This document shows positions 10,201 to 18,620 of a DNA stretch of 64,000 nucleotides, piece by piece. The position numbers were made by a program, and so were the translations under genes. The notes beneath the pieces are model-generated. The model was given only the letters and a program-made list of their open reading frames with translations. It did no database searches and was not told where the DNA came from. How positions within the stretch are numbered: position 1 is the stretch's first letter; every line of letters begins with the position of its first letter. The stretch is from JBJMQS01 sp045802605. GTDB taxonomy: Bacteria > Planctomycetota > Planctomycetia > Gemmatales > Gemmataceae. Where the stretch lies: the NCBI GenBank assembly GCA_045802605.1, contig JBJMQS010000020.1, positions 124,001 to 188,000 of the forward strand, given 5' to 3'.

Positions 10201-12139
10201 TGTTGGTATCACTCAATCCGGCCACTAGGTTGGTTGCTGAACTTTCGAAGCAAACCCATCGGCCATCCAGGCTCATCTCGGCTTTGCCGGTCACGCCGTT
10301 GCCGCTGGTGTGCCCATCCGGCGCGATATCCACCATGCGGTTGGCGACGTACAGGTGCGCGCCCGCGCTCATAGTCGTGACATTCGGATCGATGCCGGAC
10401 GCCGAACTCGACGAAAGCGTAATCAACCCCGTCGCGTCGGTCGTCAACAATGTCGAAGCCCCGCCCGTCGGTGGGTGCCCGTTGACCGAATCGATGAGGT
10501 TGGCAAAATCCTGGCCGGTCGGGATGTCGCCGTCTTCAAATCTCGATTCCAAATAGACGCGACACTCTCGGCCGCCGTACGTCACATCGAGGGTCCAATG
10601 TCCCGCGGGATATGAATTGCGTGGAAAATACTCTCTTGAGAGCGAATTGGTAATGCTCTGTCCGCCCGCCAGATCGGGCATCGTGAACGTCACCAGTTGC
10701 GGCGGCGAGATGCCCATGGCCAGATCCGCCGCCCGTCGGGGTGCCGACGCCATATCGTCGATGGCGATAACGGTGGCGCCCGACGATGAAGATGGATGGA
10801 GCGAAAGCGCAACGTCGCGAGGACGCCGCGGCTTGGCCTGTCCGAAGTCCTGCCTCGTCGTCGTTCGTTGCTCGGATGATGTGTCGAAACTCAACGACAT
10901 ATTTGTGATGGCCGTCGAGCTGGCATTGACGAGCGTCACGCTGTTGGTGACCGAACCATCCGCGGCGTGCACCGTATCGGTGGCGATTGTCACGCCATGG
11001 GCTGCCAGATCGGCCATTGCCGCTGAGCCGTAAATCATGTTGTGAGTCGTGACCGAACTCATGCCGGTGTCGGTGATTGGCTGATAGCCCGAAATGGAGG
11101 TACCGATCCCAGATGTGAACGCGGTGTAACCGAAGGTGTTGACCGAAAGCGTGTTGCCGGCGCCGGTGCATTGAATGTCGAGCGGCTCGCTGCTCGGGTC
11201 GGCCCGCCATTTCCAGGCGTCCATCGAACTGGTGATGCCGCGTTTCAGATTAATGATTTGCCATTTCAAACGGCCTGGGACTGTCTTGGCCGTTGAATCG
11301 GGCGGAGAAATGTCAATCGTGGACACGTCCGAGCCCAGGGACTGTTCGATGGTCACCGTCCCGCTGCCCACTCCGCCGCCTGGCACACCAGAACTGCTGT
11401 CGAACAAATGCATACTGAGTTCATCGAGCGCATCTTGCACGTTGACCGAGCTGATCCCCGAGACGACGAGCGTCTTGCCGTCATAGCTCACCGTTTGGTT
11501 GCCGGTGGCGACATCGAAATCACAGGCGATGACCTTGCCGGATTTTGGCTTGTATGCCAGAAACATCTCATCGTTTCCGAATCCATTGCCGTAGATCGTC
11601 AGGCCGCTCACGTCGTCATTGGTGATCAGGATCGTGTTGTTCCCTCGTCCGGTATGGACGACATCGGCGCCAGCAGTGCACTCGATATAGTCGCCGCACT
11701 GACTGCCCGTGATGGTGTCCGCGCCGCCGCCACCGTTGATCCTGCCGCGGATATTCTGGATGATGGACTTTGAAGCAGAGTGTCGGTCACTGGTCAGGTC
11801 GATTTCCTGACTGTCTGGGTTGATTGCCAAACCGAAGTTCAATGGTGTGACTGCCGAGAGGTCGATCACATTGGGGCCGGGACCGCCGTTCACTTCGATC
11901 GCGCGGACGCTTCGAGCTGCTACACTGAGCCCGGTTGAAGTTATGAAGTTAGTGCCGTTGACGGTCAAATTGCTGAATTGATCAGTGCCGATTTGAATCG
12001 AGTCCGAACCATTGCTGGATACCGTGAGCTGCCCGGTCACGTCATCAAACGTTGAGGTAACGCTCGGCGTGATGCGATCCTCCAGAGGTAATAGACGCAA
12101 TGTGCGCGGAAAGAAACGGCAGGGCTTACGACGGGCCAT
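7229..12139 (-). CDS. giant exported protein: beta-propeller, Ig-like module, dockerin
   Basis: Protein of 1636 aa. N-terminus RTLRLLPLEDRITPSV (residues 12-27) is the planctomycete LEDR-type export motif. Residues ~100-160 have haemolysin-like Ca-binding character (GGGGADTITGSQCGDYIEC). Around 600-1000 there are TolB/WD40-like propeller repeats (SLDGRWVCFESSATNL, ISGDGQFAIYQSSATNL). Residues ~1460-1580 form an Ig-like module (QRSRVYSLTVGFNGHVDF), and the last ~55 residues are two dockerin EF-loops (FGDGNGDRTVDQNDY, SNQDSDVDQTDY). Paralogue of the gene at 12258-17198, in the same order. Its stop overlaps the DUF1569 start. A surface or extracellular role is inferred; no cohesin is visible in the window. 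Confidence 0.88.
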   Translation of the reverse strand: MARRKPCRFFPRTLRLLPLEDRITPSVTSTFDDVTGQLTVSSNGSDSIQIGTDQFSNLTVNGTNFITSTGLSVAARSVRAIEVNGGPGPNVIDLSAVTPLNFGLAINPDSQEIDLTSDRHSASKSIIQNIRGRINGGGGADTITGSQCGDYIECTAGADVVHTGRGNNTILITNDDVSGLTIYGNGFGNDEMFLAYKPKSGKVIACDFDVATGNQTVSYDGKTLVVSGISSVNVQDALDELSMHLFDSSSGVPGGGVGSGTVTIEQSLGSDVSTIDISPPDSTAKTVPGRLKWQIINLKRGITSSMDAWKWRADPSSEPLDIQCTGAGNTLSVNTFGYTAFTSGIGTSISGYQPITDTGMSSVTTHNMIYGSAAMADLAAHGVTIATDTVHAADGSVTNSVTLVNASSTAITNMSLSFDTSSEQRTTTRQDFGQAKPRRPRDVALSLHPSSSSGATVIAIDDMASAPRRAADLAMGISPPQLVTFTMPDLAGGQSITNSLSREYFPRNSYPAGHWTLDVTYGGRECRVYLESRFEDGDIPTGQDFANLIDSVNGHPPTGGASTLLTTDATGLITLSSSSASGIDPNVTTMSAGAHLYVANRMVDIAPDGHTSGNGVTGKAEMSLDGRWVCFESSATNLVAGLSDTNSGTDIFMRDTWLGRTYCLSAYVSGTGTLTTGNFGSFDPHISGDGQFAIYQSSATNLIAGLSDNNDEPDLYKVRPIQHWDSVDNQCVSVVPGLVPSQTCNKGVIVADMNGDGYAGYTIAYVTDATNAGAPPTPGWHVAEFIQGYPVKWEGPAVTGSFTGGLTVSLDGSNVVLWTATNLSNMVGIPDTNGSRDVVLINATTGAVTPLSTNFAHTAMADGASPAGTTNDAPAMSIDGSHVAFSSSASNLISGIASPASDGMYRYVLKAGVPLSSERLDTIGASSWGSNNRAPSLSGTGFTCVWSSPTDYATAGPGNGKIQNWVKDCYDGKDNRRPSICISVSETNQPGDSNAKRGILGSTGDCLDFSTDATNIVAGDTNGFEDVFTTSRHHSYTFQLSVSTTTAVTVAYDAPTNSVVVKDAQGAVVASQSVTFAFPGTTLFIYGRDGVDDQITIDMSSGLDRLGGDINVFGGTGNDRLIAFALPGQCASTRIVGGAHDASSIEGFQLTATGTFSDGTTRDITNERFSIRCLSMDTIEDKTYSANVIIQTLDPTTSITKIGKNTKVTTGSFSTEPVFPLVVGNRLVQVILTPGNDSCTINTAAITPGDAENLQVFGNGGVDTMTTAGSATLTHSGYLLDGNDAPVNASATLQGGAGNDTLVLGPGVAAMNGGAGDDVYMFNAKYKLFSVTGQPEPVGDASGNDRLDFSHAGVGVTVNTDSSAVQTFAPGCDLQLSGQFENATGSPLDDFFIIKGLSVPRSIDGGGQVSGPGDRLVVDAQGHAATVLHPGDLRIQSFAPISYTGIEDLVVINQAPTLQVASVQINDGSTQRSRVYSLTVGFNGHVDFPNGTAAAFQLTNNVSGNSYPLIASKIDNAGFTVVTLTFAPGSPNFGSLPAGAYTLKVIGGQLTSPLGGLDGNADGVVAPGGETYFTPDAMIFCLFGDGNGDRTVDQNDYLLFRNAVAGGVNIAYDSNQDSDVDQTDYLLFRNNIGAIV

Positions 12140-12205
12140 GATGCGACTCGACCCGGGACCGGTTTCCGAAAAATGTCCTTATTCACTCGATGGATGCGGG
12201 TCCCG
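12140..12205 (-). promoter_or_regulatory. conserved 5'-leader hairpin of giant gene 1
   Basis: Directly upstream of the ATG at 12139. Reading the minus strand, CGGGACC (12205-12199) can pair with GGTCCCG (12160-12154), enclosing 38 nt, and the lower arm is followed by GGTCGAGTCGCATC and the ATG. The same arrangement, sequence and distance to the start occur before the paralogue at 17198, where the intervening loop has diverged. This suggests a selected leader structure. The rest of the gap to 12257 shows nothing more. Confidence 0.45.
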
Positions 12206-12257
12206 TTCGAATCACTCAAGCGAATAAGTCTGCCCAACAGCGAATCACGGCGCGGTG

Positions 12258-15200
12258 TTATACGATCGCACCGATGTTGTTGCGGAATATCAGGTAATCC
12301 GTCTGATCGACGTCTCCATCCTGATTGGAGTCATACGTGATATTCGGTCCCCCAGCGACAGCGTTGCGGAATATCAGATAGTCGTTCTGATCAACCGTGC
12401 GGTCGCCGTTGCCGTCGCCAAACAGACAGAAGATCATTGCATCCGGCGTGAAGTAAGTTTCGCCTCCGGGCGCGACCACGCCGTCGCCGTTCCCATCCAA
12501 GCCTCCCAGCGGACTCGTTATCTGACCGCCAATGACTTTCAAGGTGTACGCGCCCGCCGGCAAGGAACCGAAATTCGGTGAGCCCGGCGCAAACGTCAGT
12601 GTGACCACAGTGAAGCCGGCGTTGTCGATCTTCGATGCAATCAATGGATATGAATTGCCGCTAATGTTGTTCGTCAGTTGAAATGCTGCCGCGGTGCCGT
12701 TCGGAAAATCCACATGACCATTGAAGCCGACTGTGAGGCTGTAGACCCGCGATCGCTGCGTCGAGCCGTCGTTAATTTGCACCGCGGCCACCTGAAGCGT
12801 GGGTGCGTTGTTGACGACGACAAGATGTTCGATATTGGGGAAATTGATTCGACCCGAGCCCGAGATCGAAAGTTGGCCGGCCAGCAATACAGTCGCCGCC
12901 TTGCCTTGAGCGTCGACGATCAATGTATCCCCTGTGCCGCTCACCACAGAGCCCCCGTCAATGGTGCGCGGAACCGCCAGGCCTTTGATCATGAACGTGT
13001 CATCGAACGGCGTGCCAGTAGCGTTTTGAATGGTGCCGGTGAACTGCATCGTCCGGCCGGGCAGGTATGCCTGCTCGATTTGCGAGTCCATGTTCAGCGT
13101 GACCCCGGAGCCGGCGTCGGAGGCGTCCAGCGTGGCAATGCCGCCGGTGTTGGTGATCTTGTCTTTGGATTCGCCGACCGGAGTCGGCTGGCCGGTCACG
13201 GAGAATAGCTTGTAGGTGCCGCCGGAGCTGACGTAAGTCCCACCACCTAAGCCAAGCGTAATCGTGTTGCTGCCACCGTTGTTCGCCGAGACGCTGCTGG
13301 CAGTCCAAGTGGACCCGCCATCAACGATCGCGCCGCCGTTTGTGCCCGTCACCGTCACCGATATTGACTTGGATCCGTCGCCGTGGATGCGAAGGTTTGG
13401 CGTCGTGCTGACAGGCAAGCCGGTGTAATCGACGGCCACCGTATTGTCGCCGGCCGCCTGGAGATACAAATCCATCGACCGTGAGGCCGAAGCAAAAAAG
13501 TCATCAGTCGTAAGGGTCATTGAATCAACATTCACTACGTTCCCGAGTCCGATTTGCGTTTTCGTGACGTTGTGCGGATTTGTGATATGGCTCGTGGTCG
13601 CCACGTGATCCGCATGGGAGTTGTCTTCGAAGGTTTTGACATCGACCGTGGCTACGAGCGGACCGACGCGATAAGGCGTGACCGGCTTATCGCCGCTATC
13701 GAGCAGCCTCCCCTCATGGCTCAGAACAATTGGGGTCCCAGCCTGGAGGCTAGTCGGAGGCCGGTAGTCAACCTCGACATTGGTAATATCGGTCTTGCCG
13801 AGCCCGGTGCCGAAGACCACTCGGTCATTGTCGGCCGAATCACCGTGAATCAGGATATTTCCGCCGAGCCGCTGCAAGGCATCGTAATCGATCGTCACGA
13901 CGTCGTTCATGCCGCTTCGCAAATACAAACCAATGTTCTTCGCGAAGGTAACTGTCTGACTTGCAACGACGAGTCCCTGCCCATCTCTCACCGTGACACT
14001 ATTCGTGGGTGCATCGTAGCCCAACGTGACCGCGGCCGACGTGCTGACACTGAGAGTAAACACGTAGGTGCTCCCGAGCGAACTGCAGAAGACGTCGCGT
14101 TGACCATTGGTGTCACCGGCCACGAGGTTAGTCGCGTCGCTGGAATAGCAAACAGAGAGGCCGTCGCCGTAGCCGCCTAAAATGCCGCGCTTAGAGTTCT
14201 CATTGCCAAAGGCGCTCGAGTCACCAAATGCCCCTGACACGAGCACAATCCGATTCGCGTCCGCATTGCCGAAGCAGTCTTTGACCCAGACTTGGATTTT
14301 GCCGTTGGCGGTGCCGGTTGGTTGGTAATTGGTTGGGCTGTCCCACGCCACGGTGAACCCATCAGCGCTGAGCGCGGGATTGGCGTTATTGGAGCCGTAT
14401 GTTCCGCTGCCTTTGTCGATTCGCTGAATGATGATCTCGAGATTGCCGGTCGAGGGGCTGTGGTCCGACACGCTGCGATAGACACCGTCGCTGGCCGGGC
14501 TGGTCAAACCGGAAATGAGATTTGAAGCGGCCGACGTGAAACCCAGGATCAAGTTGCTGCCATCAAGGCCGCGCACCGCGACGCTTTCGCCGGCGTGGGC
14601 GGGGCTGGCGCCATCCGCCGTCGCGGTTCCCAAATAGTTGCGCGTCAGGCATTCCACGCCGCCGTTGGCGACGCCCAGGCGCAAAATGTCCATCGCATTG
14701 TTGGTATCGGGCACGCCAGCGACGGTTCCAATATTGGTGTTGGTCCAGAACACAACCGTGCTGCTGTCCAAAGACACCGTGAGACTCAGAGATTGGCCAG
14801 TTGTCCAAGCAGCAAAATTGACCGTTTGTTTTATCGTTATTGCGTCAAATTTGTTGACGCGGCCGGCAATCAAGTGGCCGGGGGAAATGCTCCCCAAGAC
14901 GGCATTGGTCGCTTCAGTGAAATACGAAAACGTGTAGTTGTCGGTGAGTCCGTCGCGATTCACGTCGGCAACGACAACACCCTTATTGCAAGTCTTTGCC
15001 GGGACGGAGTTAGGTACCAGACTTAGGCACGTCAATACATCCGCGGCGCCCTGGAGGAAATTGTCTCTCTGCCCAGTGAAAAGGTCTGCTTCGTTATTCA
15101 AATCGACAACACTTGGATCCAAGTTCGTGGCCAGGCTGCGGAAAATAATCTGCCGGCCATCCCAGGAGATCTTGGCGTCCAACGACGCGCCATTACCCGT

Positions 15201-17198
15201 GGACATAGTTCCGATCGCGGCATTACTGATCGTGGACAGGCAGTACGTTTTGCCAAGCAATGTATCGCGCAGGAAAACGTCGGTGCCGCTGTTGGCGTCG
15301 TCCAGGCCCGCCACCAAATTGGTCGCGGCACTTTCAAAGACCACCCATCGGCCATCCACGCTCATGGCAGGATTGCTGGCCGGAGCATTGCCGCTCGATG
15401 TGCCGCCGAATGACACGTCCACCATCTGCCCGCCGAGATACAGGTGCGCACCCTGGCTCACAGTCGTGACTGCCGGGTCGATCCCCGTCGCGGCACTCGA
15501 TGACAACACCCGCGAGCCATCAGCAGTGACGGCCACGGCGGTGGATGCACCGCCGGTCGGGGTCTTCGTGGTAAATGAATCGATCAAGGCGGCAAACTGC
15601 GATGCGGTCGGTTGGTCGCCTCGTTCGAAGAACTTCTTGAGATCGACGCTGTACAGGTAACCACCGGACATGCCATCGATTTCCACATGAAAATTGCTGA
15701 CGGCATAGTGCCCTTGCTTGATGGAACAAGTCGAGCTCTGGCCGGGGCCTACGCCAGGCAAGGTGAACGTCACCTTTTGATCGGCGGTTCGCCCAACGGC
15801 GGCGTCGGCAGGGTTCATTAGCCACAGTCCGTCGTCAACACTTACTGTTGCTCCTGGGCTTGGGGTAACAGAGACAAAACTCGAGAACTCGTTGTACTTA
15901 ACGTTGCCGAGATGTTTTTTCGTGTAGTAGTCGTGTGACGCTTCGAATGTGGCACCTGTGACTGAAGTAGTGCCGCTCGCGCTATTGCTCAATGTCACCG
16001 ATAACGTCCGCGTGCCGTCAACATTGTCCGTGACCGTTGGCGTGATCGTCACGCCACGAGCGAGGAGGTCCGCCAAAGCGGCCTCATCATAAAGCCGCTT
16101 TTCGGTAGTGATTGAAGCCGCTCCGATACATACCACTGAGGCTCGCCCCGCCACCTGCACGCCGGTCGACGTGGTTGTCGCGGACAAACCAAACGTGTTC
16201 ACCGTCACCGAGTTCCCTGTGCCGCTGAAGTCCATCATGGTCGGCGCGTTACCTGGATCGACACGCCATTTCCACGCGTCCATCGAATCCGTTATGCCAC
16301 GCTTGAGATTGATGACCTGCCATTTCAATCGGCCCGCCGAATAATTATTGGGTGCAATCGTCACAACGTCTGCTTGGCTGCCCGGCGGACTCGCAATGGA
16401 TATTGCTCCGCCAAAGCCAGCGGCCGTACCGGTGCCGTCCGAGAACTGCCAATCGACCTCACCCATCTCGCGGTTGACGAATACGTCTTGCACGTTGATC
16501 GAAGTGATAACACCGGCTGGACCGAAGCTCACGGTCGTCGCCGCCTCCGAGACTGCAACCTTGGTGGTCATCTTCGCGGCATCTTTGGCCGCTACGTCGT
16601 AAACCGAAGTGTTATGGCCAAAGCTACTGCCATTGATCGTCAGGCTGGTGATTTGCTCGGTGCGAATGCAAATAACATTGTCGCCTCGTCCGGTGTTAAC
16701 CACGTCAACGCCGCTGGCGCAGATGATGTAGTCGCCGACTTGGCTTCCGGTGATCGTGTCATTGCCGCTGCCGCCGTCAATCGAGCATGCATAGCTGGTG
16801 CTGGCATCGACGATGACAGCGCCCGGACTTTTGACGATGCCAGCCGGCTCCGTCCGCCACTCGGCGCGGCCATGTTTAGTTTGCAGGCCGGGAAATGTCA
16901 GCGGCGTGACGCCGGAAAGATCGATCACGTTGTTGCCCGACCCACCAACGACGTTTATTAATTGCACGCGGGCGGCTTCCAGCGACAGACCGGTGGACGT
17001 CGCGAAGTTCGTCCCGTTGATTGTCAGATAATTGAACTGATCGCTGCCGATCGTAATCGAGTCCGCGCCATTGCTCACCACTGCGAGCGTGCCGGTGGTG
17101 TCATCAAACGTCGAAGTCACGGTGGGCGTGATGCGATCTTCAAAGCGGAACAAACGCAACGTTCGCGAAAAGAACTGGCGGGGCGTGCGGCGGGCCAT
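12258..17198 (-). CDS. giant exported protein, paralogue of 7229-12139, with tail-fibre-like motif
   Basis: Protein of 1646 aa with the same plan as its downstream neighbour: export motif RFEDRITPTV (~17-26), Ca-binding-like segment (DGGSGNDTITGSQVGDYI), propeller repeats with SAATNLVAGLDDANSGTD, an Ig-like module and a C-terminal dockerin pair. The C-terminal ~177 residues differ from the paralogue at only about nine positions, while the centre is much more divergent. Near residue 1206 it has NPHNVTKTQIGLGNVVN, a motif typical of phage tail-fibre repeats and missing from the paralogue. It is likely transcribed with or upstream of the 7229-12139 gene (118-nt gap). Function unknown; surface-exposed adhesin or enzyme scaffold by inference. 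Confidence 0.88.
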   Translation of the reverse strand: MARRTPRQFFSRTLRLFRFEDRITPTVTSTFDDTTGTLAVVSNGADSITIGSDQFNYLTINGTNFATSTGLSLEAARVQLINVVGGSGNNVIDLSGVTPLTFPGLQTKHGRAEWRTEPAGIVKSPGAVIVDASTSYACSIDGGSGNDTITGSQVGDYIICASGVDVVNTGRGDNVICIRTEQITSLTINGSSFGHNTSVYDVAAKDAAKMTTKVAVSEAATTVSFGPAGVITSINVQDVFVNREMGEVDWQFSDGTGTAAGFGGAISIASPPGSQADVVTIAPNNYSAGRLKWQVINLKRGITDSMDAWKWRVDPGNAPTMMDFSGTGNSVTVNTFGLSATTTSTGVQVAGRASVVCIGAASITTEKRLYDEAALADLLARGVTITPTVTDNVDGTRTLSVTLSNSASGTTSVTGATFEASHDYYTKKHLGNVKYNEFSSFVSVTPSPGATVSVDDGLWLMNPADAAVGRTADQKVTFTLPGVGPGQSSTCSIKQGHYAVSNFHVEIDGMSGGYLYSVDLKKFFERGDQPTASQFAALIDSFTTKTPTGGASTAVAVTADGSRVLSSSAATGIDPAVTTVSQGAHLYLGGQMVDVSFGGTSSGNAPASNPAMSVDGRWVVFESAATNLVAGLDDANSGTDVFLRDTLLGKTYCLSTISNAAIGTMSTGNGASLDAKISWDGRQIIFRSLATNLDPSVVDLNNEADLFTGQRDNFLQGAADVLTCLSLVPNSVPAKTCNKGVVVADVNRDGLTDNYTFSYFTEATNAVLGSISPGHLIAGRVNKFDAITIKQTVNFAAWTTGQSLSLTVSLDSSTVVFWTNTNIGTVAGVPDTNNAMDILRLGVANGGVECLTRNYLGTATADGASPAHAGESVAVRGLDGSNLILGFTSAASNLISGLTSPASDGVYRSVSDHSPSTGNLEIIIQRIDKGSGTYGSNNANPALSADGFTVAWDSPTNYQPTGTANGKIQVWVKDCFGNADANRIVLVSGAFGDSSAFGNENSKRGILGGYGDGLSVCYSSDATNLVAGDTNGQRDVFCSSLGSTYVFTLSVSTSAAVTLGYDAPTNSVTVRDGQGLVVASQTVTFAKNIGLYLRSGMNDVVTIDYDALQRLGGNILIHGDSADNDRVVFGTGLGKTDITNVEVDYRPPTSLQAGTPIVLSHEGRLLDSGDKPVTPYRVGPLVATVDVKTFEDNSHADHVATTSHITNPHNVTKTQIGLGNVVNVDSMTLTTDDFFASASRSMDLYLQAAGDNTVAVDYTGLPVSTTPNLRIHGDGSKSISVTVTGTNGGAIVDGGSTWTASSVSANNGGSNTITLGLGGGTYVSSGGTYKLFSVTGQPTPVGESKDKITNTGGIATLDASDAGSGVTLNMDSQIEQAYLPGRTMQFTGTIQNATGTPFDDTFMIKGLAVPRTIDGGSVVSGTGDTLIVDAQGKAATVLLAGQLSISGSGRINFPNIEHLVVVNNAPTLQVAAVQINDGSTQRSRVYSLTVGFNGHVDFPNGTAAAFQLTNNISGNSYPLIASKIDNAGFTVVTLTFAPGSPNFGSLPAGAYTLKVIGGQITSPLGGLDGNGDGVVAPGGETYFTPDAMIFCLFGDGNGDRTVDQNDYLIFRNAVAGGPNITYDSNQDGDVDQTDYLIFRNNIGAIV

Positions 17199-17263
17199 GA
17201 TGTGACTCGACCCGGGACCGGCGGCAAAGTGAAGGGCGCCACGGCTCGAGGATGCGGGTCCCG
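17199..17263 (-). promoter_or_regulatory. conserved 5'-leader hairpin of giant gene 2
   Basis: Counterpart of the element at 12140-12205: GGTCCCG at 17257-17263 on the plus strand faces CGGGACC at 17213-17219, and GACTCGACCCGGGACCGG (from 17203) is shared with the other gene. A second shared string, TCAAGCGA, lies further upstream (about 17274-17281). Either conserved regulation or simple ancestry of the duplicated leader would explain it; the retained pairing favours function. Confidence 0.45.
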
Positions 17264-17467
17264 AGCGGATCGATCAAGCGAGTGGGGCCTAGGGCAACAG
17301 CATAGCCCGAGCCCCGCTCACTTTCACGCATTAAATCCAAGACTGATTGAAGTCTTCGCGTACGGTACCGTCTTCACAACGCGGATCAGCTGGAGGCGGA
17401 GGGGTGATGTTAGGAAGTAGGCTCCCACCCACTGCGCACTCGAATGCGCGGTACCGCGCATAAAAAA

Positions 17468-17529
17468 TGCCCGCTGGACTTCTACTATTGGCGTCGCCCA
17501 ATCACCAATAGCAGTTAATTCAGCGGGCA
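17468..17529. repeat. nested hairpin element in intergenic region
   Basis: TGCCCGCTG (17468-17476) pairs with CAGCGGGCA (17521-17529), and inside it CTATTGG (17485-17491) pairs with CCAATAG (17505-17511). It lies in a gene-poor stretch (17199-17630) between the giant gene and a small ORF. It could be a structured RNA, a remnant of a mobile palindrome, or a terminator, though no clear U-tract follows. The rest of the stretch shows nothing recognisable. Confidence 0.5.
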
Positions 17530-17630
17530 GGAATGTATTAGCACATTGCGGGCCGAAACTGGACGGCCGTCAAAAATTCATTGCCCAACCGACATCGCTC
17601 CTGGTCTTCGCACTCGCCAACAATCGGGCC

Positions 17631-17843
17631 ATGGCGATTCTGCGGCGCGATGCGAACGGCATTTGGTCCGGCCGGCTGTTCACTTTCCGCCTGCTTGGCA
17701 TGAAGCGGGCCGACCAATGGATCATCCGCGTCAGTGGCCGGCATCCCAAATACGACAAGACGTTCACCGCCGACACCATCGAGCAAGCGGCTGCCCAAGC
17801 CCGCGACTACATCGAGCGGCTCGTCGGTCAGCGGCGGGATTGA
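17631..17843 (+). CDS. small hypothetical protein (70 aa)
   Basis: Open frame of 70 aa with protein-like composition: a beta-rich first half (GIWSGRLFTFRLL, QWIIRVSGRHPKYDKTF) and an amphipathic helix at the end (TIEQAAAQARDYIERLVG). No family is recognised. The frame stays open upstream as far as about 17532 without another ATG, and there is no clear ribosome binding site before 17631, so the start is uncertain. Converges with the small membrane protein at 17869-18084. The opposite strand also has an open frame here, but its sequence looks like a shadow. Confidence 0.4.
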   Translation: MAILRRDANGIWSGRLFTFRLLGMKRADQWIIRVSGRHPKYDKTFTADTIEQAAAQARDYIERLVGQRRD

Positions 17844-17868
17844 ATGGAATCGACGATCACTAGCAGCG

Positions 17869-18084
17869 TCACTTGGCGCCGCCAGCGTCGAGGACGGCAC
17901 AGATTTGTTCGGCCGTCATGCCGCGGTTGAGCATGTCTTGCTTGAGCGCGGCATCCGTTTCACTTCGGCGCACCTTCTGCCAACTGTAGCCGAGGATCGC
18001 CACGATACCCACGACAAAGCTGCCCAGCACCGCCGCCAGCCCGATCACAGCCTCGCCATCGAGTTTGGACATAAGTTCGGACAT
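17869..18084 (-). CDS. small single-pass membrane protein (71 aa)
   Basis: One transmembrane helix (GLAAVLGSFVVGIVAILGYS, residues ~15-34) followed by a cytoplasmic basic/helical tail (LKQDMLNRGMTAEQICAVLD), which resembles the short helical tails of small planctomycete and Gram-negative envelope proteins, where a '(R)GM(S/T)xEEI..VL(D/E)AG' pattern recurs. The ribosome binding site GGGAG lies 6 nt before the ATG at 18084. No function can be assigned. It sits just downstream of the kinase C-terminal fragment, on the same strand. Confidence 0.7.
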   Translation of the reverse strand: MSELMSKLDGEAVIGLAAVLGSFVVGIVAILGYSWQKVRRSETDAALKQDMLNRGMTAEQICAVLDAGGAK

Positions 18085-18162
18085 GCGAGTCTCCCAAAGG
18101 ATGCGGACCGCCCGGACGGATGCTATTCGTCGCTCGATGGAGAATATTACGAGCCCCCGGCG

Positions 18163-18603
18163 TTATTGAGAGACTTCCTTTGGTTCCGGCTTCAGCAACT
18201 TGGCGGATCGTTCCTGAATATCGGCCCAATATTGGGTCCACGCAACTTTTTCATCATCAGGGAGTTTCGCTAACTGCTCGGGATCGCGCACGAGTTTCAA
18301 TGTCTCGTCGCTCTGCCAGCGGTTCAGCCAGTTTCGCGCGTCGTCATAGCCTTTCACGGCAAGCTGCTTGTCCACACGGGCCAAATCCAGCCGCAGCCAT
18401 TCGAGCGCCTGCTGCCGTGCCGTTTTGGCCGCCAGCGGGGATCGAGTCTTTGTGCTGAGCTGAATTTCGGCGCAAACGGCCTGATGCAAGTCGAAGGTGA
18501 CAGCCCGTTGAGGTTCGGATGCAAAGGCCTTTTGATAAAAGTTCACCGCCGGTTTAAGAAAGCCTCGGTAGTGACAGACCTTGGCGAAATCGAGCGCCTG
18601 CAC
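18163..18603 (-). CDS. detached C-terminal part of the TPR kinase (frameshifted)
   Basis: The 146 aa from the GTG at 18603 match the normal end of planctomycete TPR kinases, with an ALEWLRLDLARVDKQL helix, NRWQSDETLKLVRDPEQLAKL, and a WTQYWADIQERSAKLL tail. In the same frame the reading continues upstream as IIQPKDAVQALDF to 18627, directly after the kinase's PAIVDG stop. Inserting one base after the GG of that last glycine codon would join the two into one protein of about 1255 aa. So this is probably not an independent gene; it is the lost tail of the kinase at 18621-21932, through a real indel or a sequence error. Confidence 0.75.
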   Translation of the reverse strand: MQALDFAKVCHYRGFLKPAVNFYQKAFASEPQRAVTFDLHQAVCAEIQLSTKTRSPLAAKTARQQALEWLRLDLARVDKQLAVKGYDDARNWLNRWQSDETLKLVRDPEQLAKLPDDEKVAWTQYWADIQERSAKLLKPEPKEVSQ

Positions 18604-18620
18604 GGCATCTTTCGGCTGTA

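Noticed and set aside
17538..17900. Minus-strand ORF of 120 aa opposite 17631-17843
   Set aside because: Its composition and lack of a plausible start region suggest a shadow; the plus-strand 70-aa frame has more protein-like sequence.
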